Below, one piece after another: positions 1 to 5,212 of a stretch of 10,459 nt of DNA (position 1 is the first letter of the stretch; each line of letters begins with the position of its first letter). This DNA is from Perlabentimonas sp964490015 (GTDB taxonomy: Bacteria > Bacteroidota > Bacteroidia > Bacteroidales > Tenuifilaceae): positions 1 to 10,459 of the forward strand of contig CAZBBA010000112.1 in assembly GCA_964490015.1 (NCBI GenBank), in the 5' to 3' direction. The notes beneath the pieces were generated by a model, which worked only from the letters and a program-made list of their open reading frames with translations, made no database searches and was not told the DNA's origin. Both the position numbers and the translations under genes were made by a program.

Positions 1-1326
1 AAGTATGGCTCCGATCCTTTACGCTGGTATATGATAACCAATGCTCAGCCATGGGATAACCTTAAGTTCGATATCGAGGGCGTTGATGAGGTGAAACGTA
101 AATTCTTTGGTACACTTTACAACACCTACTCATTCTTTGCCCTTTACGCCAATGTCGACGGGTTTACCTACAGCGAGCCCGAGGTACCCATTGCCCAAAG
201 GCAGGAGATTGATCGTTGGATAATGTCGTTGCTCAACTCGCTAATAGTTGAGGTTGAGGATGCCTACAATAGCTACGAGCCCACCCGTGCCGGTAGGGCA
301 ATACAGGATTTTGTTACCGAAAATCTGAGCAACTGGTACGTTCGCCTAAACCGCAAGCGTTTCTGGGGTGGCGAGTACGATACCGACAAGGTTGCAGCAT
401 ACCAGACCCTTTACACCTGTCTCGAAACGGTTGCCATGCTAGCGGCACCCATTGCCCCGTTCTTTGCCGATCAGCTTTTTGTTGATCTAAACTCCATTTC
501 ATCGCGCTGTGATGTGGATAGCGTTCATCTTTCGCTATTTCCCAAAGCCAACAAGGATTTAATTGATAAAGATCTTGAGGAGCGGATGGATATCGCGCAG
601 CGCCTATCGTCGATGGTGCTGGGGTTACGCCGCAAGGTGAGCATTAAGGTGCGCCAGCCCCTTAGCAAGATGATGGTTCCCGTGCTCAACGATCAGTTCC
701 GCCGCCAGCTGCAGGGTGTGGAGAACCTTATTCTGGCCGAGGTAAACGTGAAGGAGTTGGAATATCTCGACGATTCGGCTGGTGTGCTGGTTAAGAAGAT
801 AAAACCCAACTTTAAAACCCTGGGACCCCGCTTTAGCAAGTCCATGAAGGAGGTATCGGCGGCCATATTGGCCATGTCGCAAAGCGATATTAGCCAAATT
901 GAACGTAATGGAGTCTTCTCCATAAACGTGGCTAACGAACCCTGCGATATTACACTGGCTGACGTGGAGATTATCTCCGAGGATATACCCGGCTGGTTGG
1001 TGGCCAACGAGGACAAGTACACCATTGCCCTGGATGTGACCCTAACCGATGAGCTAAAGCAAGAGGGAATTGCCCGCGAGCTCATTAACCGCATACAGAA
1101 TTTACGTAAGGATGCTGGATTCGACGTAACCGATAAGGTGAAAATCAGCATTCTCAATCACGAGCTATTAACGCAGGCCATTGAAAACCACAAGGAGTAT
1201 ATTGCAAGCCAAACCTTGGCGCGCGAAATCCTCCTTGTTGATGCGATGACCTGTGGAAGCGCATCGAGCGTTGAGCTCGATACCGACTTGTTCATATCAA
1301 TCAAGGTAGAAAAGATTGATGGGTAG
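1..1326 (+). CDS. ileS: Isoleucyl-tRNA synthetase, C-terminal part (5' end outside window)
   Basis: Charges tRNA-Ile with isoleucine in the cytoplasm, using ATP. The frame is open from base 1, so the catalytic Rossmann domain, editing domain and KMSKS loop lie upstream; the first visible residues (KYGSDPLRWY, then NAQPWDNLKF) are those that normally follow KMSKS. Visible residues about 71-180 form the helical anticodon-binding domain (DRWIMSLLNSLI, AIQDFVTENLSNWYVR, RKRFW). Next come the RRKVSIKVRQPL segment near residue 215 and a C-terminal extension with PNFKTLGPRF and ELKQEGIARELINRIQNLRK (about 351-370). This tail is that of the eukaryote-like type-2 IleRS; there is no C-terminal CxxC zinc site of the E. 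coli type. The 441 visible residues fit the last 40% or so of a protein of roughly 1,100 residues. The gene stops 48 bases before the DksA-like gene, with no clear terminator or usable promoter between them, so the two are probably co-transcribed. Confidence 0.97.
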   Translation, partial: KYGSDPLRWYMITNAQPWDNLKFDIEGVDEVKRKFFGTLYNTYSFFALYANVDGFTYSEPEVPIAQRQEIDRWIMSLLNSLIVEVEDAYNSYEPTRAGRAIQDFVTENLSNWYVRLNRKRFWGGEYDTDKVAAYQTLYTCLETVAMLAAPIAPFFADQLFVDLNSISSRCDVDSVHLSLFPKANKDLIDKDLEERMDIAQRLSSMVLGLRRKVSIKVRQPLSKMMVPVLNDQFRRQLQGVENLILAEVNVKELEYLDDSAGVLVKKIKPNFKTLGPRFSKSMKEVSAAILAMSQSDISQIERNGVFSINVANEPCDITLADVEIISEDIPGWLVANEDKYTIALDVTLTDELKQEGIARELINRIQNLRKDAGFDVTDKVKISILNHELLTQAIENHKEYIASQTLAREILLVDAMTCGSASSVELDTDLFISIKVEKIDG

Positions 1327-1374
1327 TGTTGGTGATATAAAGCTTTATTACTACATTTAGCAAATTTTTGAGTT

Positions 1375-1752
1375 ATGACTGAAAAAAACCGGTTCAACGA
1401 TGAGGAGTTGGCAGAATTCAAGGAAATAATTCTGCAGAAACTCGAAAAAGCTCGAAACGACTACGATACCCTGAAGAGTGCCATAACCATGAGCGAGAGC
1501 AACGACACTCAGGATACATCGCCCACATTTAAAGTGCTGGAAGAAGGCGCTGCTACACTATCGAAAGAAGAGGCCGGAAAGTTAGCACAACGCCAGATTA
1601 AGTTTATACAGCATCTTGAGGCTGCCCTGGTTCGGATCGAGAATAAAACCTACGGCATTTGCCGCGAAACAGGCAAGCTTATCGACAAGGAGCGCCTACG
1701 CGTGGTTCCTCATGCTACCCTTAGCATTGAGGCCAAAAACAACCAGCGGTAA
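1375..1752 (+). CDS. TraR/DksA-family transcription regulator with degenerate zinc finger
   Basis: A 125-residue member of the DksA/TraR family, whose members enter the RNA polymerase secondary channel and modulate initiation, often with ppGpp. Residues 10-90 are charged and helical and would form the coiled-coil hairpin; D44 and D47 (DTQDTS) sit where DksA carries its DxxDxA tip. The C-terminal fold is recognisable (YGICRETGKLIDKERL, then VPHATLSIEA), but the four zinc-ligand positions 96, 99, 117 and 120 read Cys, Thr, Ser, Ala, so classical zinc binding is unlikely. From memory, this substitution pattern is usual in Bacteroidota homologues, so it is probably ancestral there rather than decay. 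The ATG at 1375 is the only sensible start. The gene follows ileS by 48 bases and is closed by a hairpin terminator at 1785-1807. Family assignment is secure; the regulatory target is unknown. Confidence 0.92.
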   Translation: MTEKNRFNDEELAEFKEIILQKLEKARNDYDTLKSAITMSESNDTQDTSPTFKVLEEGAATLSKEEAGKLAQRQIKFIQHLEAALVRIENKTYGICRETGKLIDKERLRVVPHATLSIEAKNNQR

Positions 1753-1784
1753 GTTGTTCCATATTACTGAAAATTAGCTGAGAG

Positions 1785-1807
1785 GTGGCAACGTGTTTGC
1801 CACTTTT
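1785..1807 (+). terminator. Intrinsic terminator after the DksA-like gene
   Basis: A perfect 7-bp stem, GTGGCAA (1785-1791) and TTGCCAC (1797-1803), encloses a 5-base loop and is followed by TTTT. G-U and A-U pairs between 1781-1784 and the T run could lengthen the stem. It begins 33 bases after the stop of the DksA-like gene and ends 3 bases before the lspA -7 box, so it separates the ileS/DksA-like unit from lspA-ispD. Confidence 0.7.
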
Positions 1808-1810
1808 CTG

Positions 1811-1818
1811 TATTTTTG
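1811..1818 (+). promoter_or_regulatory. Bacteroidota-type -7 promoter box for lspA-ispD
   Basis: TATTTTTG matches the Bacteroidota primary-sigma -7 consensus TANNTTTG exactly and lies 27 bases before the lspA ATG, giving a predicted start near 1825 and a short leader. A TTTG at 1796-1799 is only 11 bases upstream, too close for a standard -33 element (usually near 19), so the -33 half is weak. The A-rich sequence just before the ATG (TTAAAAACT) is typical of Bacteroidota starts that lack a Shine-Dalgarno. Confidence 0.55.
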
Positions 1819-1844
1819 CAGGCCATTGAATCAAATTAAAAACT

Positions 1845-2486
1845 ATGAAAATTTCGCTCCGCAATAAGGTTATCCTGCTAATTGTTGGAATACTTATAAT
1901 CGATCAGGTATTAAAGGTATGGATAAAGCTCAACATGTCGCTAGGCGAAAATTATAGCGTGCTTGGCGATTGGTTTCTAATCCACTTCACCGAGAACTAC
2001 GGCATGGCATTTGGGCTGCAGTTCTGGGGCGAGTTTGGCAAGATTCTGCTAAGCCTTTTCCGAATTGTAGCAGTTGTTCTAATTGGGATATACATATCAT
2101 ACCTAATAAAGAAAAAGCAACCCACCGGTTTGGTTTTAGGCATTGCGCTGGTGATGGCCGGAGCCATTGGTAACATCATCGATAGCGCGTTCTATGGGAT
2201 GCTCTTCAGCGAATCGGGCTATACTTCACCAGCCACCTTTCTGCCTGCCGATGGCGGTTACGCCACGTTTCTGCATGGCCGAGTGGTCGATATGTTTTAC
2301 TTTCCCATAATCAACACCACCTGGCCCCAGTGGGTGCCCTGGTTGGGTGGCCAGAGTTTTATATTCTTTAGGCCTGTATTCAACATTGCTGATTCGGCAA
2401 TTACCGTAGGCGTTGCCTACCTGCTGCTTTTCCATCGCAGACACCTTTTTCACGAGGAGAAAAAAGAGGAGGATGCCGCAGAGTAG
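1845..2486 (+). CDS. lspA: Lipoprotein signal peptidase (signal peptidase II)
   Basis: A 213-residue inner-membrane aspartyl protease that cleaves prolipoprotein signal peptides just before the lipid-modified cysteine, after Lgt has acted. Four hydrophobic spans are visible (about 8-27, 66-88, 94-112 and 179-196). The family motifs are complete: IIDQVLK near residue 20, FTENYGMAFG (N51), GNIIDS (N110, D113), GRVVD with catalytic D149, and FNIADS with catalytic D183. The long segment between D113 and D149, with an aromatic loop after D149, is longer than in E. coli LspA and resembles what I recall from Bacteroidota enzymes. The C-terminal tail is charged (EEKKEEDAAE). Its own promoter box lies just upstream, and its last 14 bases overlap ispD, so translation of the two is probably coupled. 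Confidence 0.97.
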   Translation: MKISLRNKVILLIVGILIIDQVLKVWIKLNMSLGENYSVLGDWFLIHFTENYGMAFGLQFWGEFGKILLSLFRIVAVVLIGIYISYLIKKKQPTGLVLGIALVMAGAIGNIIDSAFYGMLFSESGYTSPATFLPADGGYATFLHGRVVDMFYFPIINTTWPQWVPWLGGQSFIFFRPVFNIADSAITVGVAYLLLFHRRHLFHEEKKEEDAAE

Positions 2487-3165
2487 ATTTGCATTGGTAG
2501 TGGCCGGAGGCTCCGGAAGCCGGATGGGCTCAGCTATCCCCAAGCAATTCCTTTGCCTTAGCGGCTTACCTGTGCTGATGCACACACTAAACGCATTTTA
2601 CAGTACGCCCAGCAAGCCTGCCATTTACCTTGTGTTACCCACCGCGGAGCATAGCTACTGGAAGGAGTTGTGCCAAAAGCACTCCTTCACTGTTCCCCAT
2701 ACCATTGTAGCAGGAGGTGAAACCCGGTTTCATTCGGTAAAGAATGGCCTTGCGGCCATTGGCGGTGAGGGTTTTGTGGCTATTCACGACGGGGTTCGAC
2801 CGCTAATCACCCAGAATCTTATTGAGCGATGCTTCGAAACAGCCGAAAGGCTTGGGAATGCAGTTCCCGCTGTAAACCCAGTGGAATCAGTTCGGGTTGG
2901 CCAGCTATCGGAGAGTAGGAAGGAGAACCGCGACCTGGTGTGGCTGGCGCAAACGCCTCAGGTATTCGATCTTAAGCTGATATCGGAGTGCTACGCCCAC
3001 GATTGGCAGCCCGACTTTACCGATGACGCCTCGGTGGTTGAGGAGAACGGACATAAAATCATCCTTGTGGAGGGCGAGAGGGAAAATATTAAGATTACCA
3101 CACCCACCGACCTTCTGCTGGCTGAGGGAATTCTTGTCCAGCGACAAAAAAATAGCCCCAGCTAA
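2473..3165 (+). CDS. ispD: 2-C-methyl-D-erythritol 4-phosphate cytidylyltransferase
   Basis: Cytoplasmic enzyme of the MEP isoprenoid pathway: MEP + CTP gives CDP-methylerythritol + PPi. The ATG at 2473 gives 230 residues, the usual family length, and places the nucleotide-binding loop AGGSGSRMG at residue 11, as expected. An in-frame ATG at 2413 would add 20 residues that are just lspA read in another frame. Motifs in order: SRMG (R17) and PKQF (K24) for CTP binding, VAGGETRFHSVKNGL (79-93), IHDGVRP with D106, LAQTPQVF (158-165), FTDDASVVE (182-190), and NIKITTPTDL with K207 for MEP binding. The start overlaps the end of lspA by 14 bases and is directly preceded by a GAGGAGG purine run. The end lies 31 bases from the convergent aminopeptidase gene, and the last 15 coding bases double as that gene's terminator. 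Confidence 0.96.
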   Translation: MPQSRFALVVAGGSGSRMGSAIPKQFLCLSGLPVLMHTLNAFYSTPSKPAIYLVLPTAEHSYWKELCQKHSFTVPHTIVAGGETRFHSVKNGLAAIGGEGFVAIHDGVRPLITQNLIERCFETAERLGNAVPAVNPVESVRVGQLSESRKENRDLVWLAQTPQVFDLKLISECYAHDWQPDFTDDASVVEENGHKIILVEGERENIKITTPTDLLLAEGILVQRQKNSPS

Positions 3166-3178
3166 AGCTGAGACTATT
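3146..3178 (-). terminator. Terminator of the aminopeptidase P gene, inside the ispD 3' end
   Basis: Read on the - strand, AATAGTCTCAGC (3178-3167) pairs with GCTGGGGCTATT (3162-3151) as a continuous 12-bp stem with two G-U pairs and a TTTA loop. The last TT of the stem runs into five more Ts (3150-3146). On the + strand the same bases form a weaker stem because the G-U pairs become C-A mismatches, and no good T run follows. The hairpin begins 18 bases past the aminopeptidase stop codon and covers the last 15-20 bases of ispD. Confidence 0.75.
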
Positions 3179-3196
3179 CATGTTTATTAGTGTAAA

Positions 3197-4591
3197 TTAT
3201 CCTTTCCCCACAATAGCCTCAATCTCCTCGATGGTTACAGGGATACGCTTTGCTCCCAGTATTCGACAACCATTCTCGGTAATCAGGATATCGTCCTCGA
3301 GCCTTATACCGCCAAAGCCAATGTACTCCATGGCCTTATCGTAGTTGATAAATGAGCTGTTGATCTTCTCCTCCTTCCACTTGGCGATAAGAGCAGGAAC
3401 AAAGTAGATTCCAGGTTCCACGGTAAGCACAAAACCGGTTTGTAGTCTGCGTCCCAGGCGAAGGAAAGCGGTGCCAAACTGATCGATACGTGAAATCTCA
3501 TCATCATAACCCACGTAGTTCTCGCCCAAATCCTCCATGTCGTGCACGTCGAGTCCCATCATGTGACCCAATCCGTGGGGGAAGAACATGGCGTGTGCGC
3601 CGTTGGCTACGGCCTCGTTAACATCTCCCTTCATAATGCCCAAGTTTTTAAGCCCTGCGGTAATTACCTTTGCGGTTTCGAGGTGGATGCTCTGGTAGGT
3701 TACGCCCGGCTTGCTGAGCTCAATACCCTTATTAAGCGCATCGAGAACGATGCTGTAGATATCCTTTTGGGCTGGGGTAAACTTGCCATCCACGGGGAAA
3801 GTACGGGTGTTGTCCGATGCGTAGTGCGATGCTATTTCAACACCTGCATCGGTAAGCAGCATACGGCCCGAGGTGAGAATCTGCGAATGATCGTGGTTGT
3901 GTAGCGTTTCGCCATTCTGCGAGAGGATTATTGGGAACGAGGTCATGTAGCCCTTACCGATGGCTATACCCTCTATGGCGCCAACAATCTCCTGCTCCGA
4001 TACGCCGGGCTTTGCAAGGCGCATGGCCATGGTATGCATCAGGTAGCCTACGTCCGAGGCCTTGTCGAGTTCGGCAATCTCCACAGGCTCCTTAATGGAA
4101 CGGAGCGAAACCACTGCCTTAATGAGCTCAACCGATGCGTACTTGGCAATAAGCGACGGATCGAGTCCAATTAGTCGGTTAAGCATTAGGATATTCTCGG
4201 AACGGTACTGAGGCAGAAAATGGATTCTTCGACCATTTCGAATTGCGCGATGCAGGGTCGATGTCAGATCATTCATGGGGTGGGTACAGGGGATGCCAAC
4301 CTTTTGTCCCAGCTCGTTCACCGTGGGCTGAGGGCCCATCCAGATTACATCATCCAGATCGAAGTCGTTGCCGTAAAGACAATCTTTCCCCTCCTCAATA
4401 TCGATAACCCCCACAAAGTTGGGCAGATCGAGGCCAAAGAAGTACAGGAAGTTGCTATCCTGCCTAAACCGGTAGGTGTTTTTGGGGTAGTTCATGGGCG
4501 ACTCCATATTGCCAGGAATAAGGATTAACCCCGAGCGAATCTTTTTCCTCAGACTTAAGCGTCTGTTCACATATACCTGTTTTTCAAACAT
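3197..4591 (-). CDS. pepP: Aminopeptidase P family metallopeptidase (M24B, Xaa-Pro aminopeptidase)
   Basis: A 464-residue cytoplasmic enzyme expected to release an N-terminal residue preceding proline, using two metal ions. Residues about 1-165 are the AMP_N domain (RQDSNFLYFFGLDLPN, DDVIWMGPQP). The pita-bread catalytic domain follows (about 170-455). All five metal ligands are visible: D248 (LLTDAG), D260 (ASDNTRTFPVDGKF), H343 (HGLGHMMGLDVHD), E392 (TVEPGIYF) and E432 (GIRLEDDILIT). H339, H350 and H231 match the substrate-binding histidines of E. coli PepP. About 40 residues separate E392 and E432, longer than in E. coli PepP, reflecting an inserted Lys/Glu-rich loop (KWKEEKINSSF) of the kind seen in longer M24B proteins. 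There is no signal peptide. The start fits a promoter at 4613-4641, and the gene appears monocistronic between that promoter and its own terminator. Confidence 0.95.
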   Translation of the reverse strand: MFEKQVYVNRRLSLRKKIRSGLILIPGNMESPMNYPKNTYRFRQDSNFLYFFGLDLPNFVGVIDIEEGKDCLYGNDFDLDDVIWMGPQPTVNELGQKVGIPCTHPMNDLTSTLHRAIRNGRRIHFLPQYRSENILMLNRLIGLDPSLIAKYASVELIKAVVSLRSIKEPVEIAELDKASDVGYLMHTMAMRLAKPGVSEQEIVGAIEGIAIGKGYMTSFPIILSQNGETLHNHDHSQILTSGRMLLTDAGVEIASHYASDNTRTFPVDGKFTPAQKDIYSIVLDALNKGIELSKPGVTYQSIHLETAKVITAGLKNLGIMKGDVNEAVANGAHAMFFPHGLGHMMGLDVHDMEDLGENYVGYDDEISRIDQFGTAFLRLGRRLQTGFVLTVEPGIYFVPALIAKWKEEKINSSFINYDKAMEYIGFGGIRLEDDILITENGCRILGAKRIPVTIEEIEAIVGKG

Positions 4592-4612
4592 ATCGTTGAG
4601 TTTTTAGAATTG

Positions 4613-4641
4613 CAAATACAATATCAACCAGTAGTGTTAAA
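4613..4641 (-). promoter_or_regulatory. Probable promoter of the aminopeptidase P gene
   Basis: On the - strand TGTATTTG (4620-4613) matches seven of eight positions of the Bacteroidota -7 box TANNTTTG. A TTTA (4641-4638) lies 17 bases upstream and matches three of four positions of the -33 TTTG. Transcription would start near 4606, leaving a leader of about 15 bases before the ATG at 4591. The spacing is plausible but both boxes are imperfect. Confidence 0.45.
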
Positions 4642-4745
4642 GATACGACCTTTTTTTGGTTAGGGCAAACGTTGGCGAACGAATGACCCCCGGGTTCGTT
4701 AAAATGGGTTAATCGTAAATATTAAACGATAAATGTTAAATGAAT

Positions 4746-4776
4746 AAGTTAGAAGAGGGAAGCAAAGGGCGAGGGG
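4746..4776. repeat. 31-base direct repeat, copy 1
   Basis: Matches 4861-4891 at 30 of 31 positions; the only difference is A at 4751 against T at 4866. The last 25 bases are identical and purine-rich apart from two C's. It lies inside the heptanucleotide array. Confidence 0.9.
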
Positions 4777-4860
4777 CAGAGGGCGAAGAGCGGAATATCG
4801 AATAATGAACATCGAATATTGAAGGAGGAAGAGCAGCAAGAGTAAGGAGCAAGAAGAGCG

Positions 4861-4891
4861 AAGTTTGAAGAGGGAAGCAAAGGGCGAGGGG
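4861..4891. repeat. 31-base direct repeat, copy 2
   Basis: Second copy of 4746-4776, exactly 115 bases downstream. Because 115 is not a multiple of seven, it sits three bases out of register with copy 1 in the heptad array, so duplication or insertion of a block is a likelier origin than simple slippage by whole units. Confidence 0.9.
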
Positions 4892-5076
4892 AGAATCTCG
4901 ACAACCGCCAAAGATCAGCTAAATGCCAAAAGCCAAAGACCAATAGCCAATGGCAAAGGTCAATATCGAATATCGATTAGCGAATTTCGAAGTTTGAGGC
5001 GAAGAAAATGAGGGGGTGAGACAATTATTGGTGTGAATTATAACTTTTAAGCGTTTTGTGTGTATTTGTGGAATAG

Positions 5077-5101
5077 CGAAGCGCCAAAAGCTAATTGCCA
5101 A
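5077..5101. repeat. Short recurrence of the 7-base period
   Basis: CGAA, CCAA, CTAA and CCAA begin at 5077, 5084, 5091 and 5098, exactly 7 bases apart, after a gap of about 50 bases without visible period. It looks like a detached tail of the array at 4714-5021. With only four units, chance cannot be excluded. Confidence 0.5.
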
Positions 5102-5161
5102 CGGCCGCTTTAGCGGTTTTGTGCCTTAGCGTTTATAATTTTGGTCTTGAGCATCGCTCAT

Positions 5162-5190
5162 AAAAAAAGCCCAAGCAGGGTGCTCAGGCT
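5162..5190 (-). terminator. Intrinsic terminator of the giant surface-protein gene
   Basis: On the - strand AGCCTGAGCA (5190-5181) pairs with TGCTTGGGCT (5177-5168), giving 10 bp with two G-U pairs and a 3-base loop, followed by a run of Ts (5168-5162). It begins 22 bases after the TAG at 5215-5213. The G-U pairs become mismatches on the + strand, so it is oriented for the - strand gene. Its closeness shows that the stop codon is a natural 3' end. Confidence 0.88.
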
Positions 5191-5212
5191 CTTTCCAATA
5201 TTCTATATATTG

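Larger units (their letters stand above)
4714..5021. repeat. Degenerate heptanucleotide repeat array, purine-rich on + strand
   Basis: About 44 consecutive 7-base units vary in sequence but keep a common register. TAAA recurs at 4716, 4723, 4730 and 4737. GAA recurs at 4793, 4800, 4807, 4814, 4821 and 4828. CAA recurs at 4927, 4934, 4941 and 4948; after a one-base slip, CAA, GAA, GAT or GAG follows at 4961, 4968, 4975, 4982, 4989 and 4996. The part between is almost pure purine and less regular. Short open frames across it translate to Phe/Leu/Trp-rich low-complexity strings, as expected of a repeat and not of a gene. The rest of the 4592-5212 gap holds the aminopeptidase promoter, a brief recurrence of the same period at 5077-5101, and the terminator at 5162-5190; I see nothing else in it. 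The array resembles in kind the heptamer STRR repeats of filamentous cyanobacteria but is far more degenerate. Function is unknown. Confidence 0.75.

Noticed and set aside
1363..1370. AATTTTTG resembling a -7 box before the DksA-like gene
   Set aside because: Transcription would begin at or after the ATG at 1375, so it cannot serve as that gene's normal promoter.
2413..2472. Upstream in-frame ATG extending ispD by 20 residues
   Set aside because: The extra residues are lspA coding sequence read in another frame and would sit before the conserved N-terminal nucleotide-binding strand; the ATG at 2473 gives the family length.
4678..4700. Inverted repeat AACGAA / TTCGTT around an 11-base centre, possible operator or terminator
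   Set aside because: Only 6 bp of stem with a large C/G loop and no T run on either strand. It lies about 90 bases upstream of the aminopeptidase start, outside the core promoter, so there is no support for an operator.
4699..5101. Three short overlapping - strand open frames with Phe/Leu/Trp/Tyr-rich translations
   Set aside because: They are translations of the 7-base repeat array in different frames, with low complexity, no promoter or start context, and no resemblance to a protein family.
5105..5120. CCGC-TTTA-GCGG hairpin followed by TTTT on the + strand
   Set aside because: A 4-bp stem is too short for a credible terminator, and no + strand gene ends nearby.
5148..5160. TGAGC / GCTCA hairpin just left of the strong terminator
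   Set aside because: A 5-bp stem with a 3-base loop and no T run in the right direction; likely chance.
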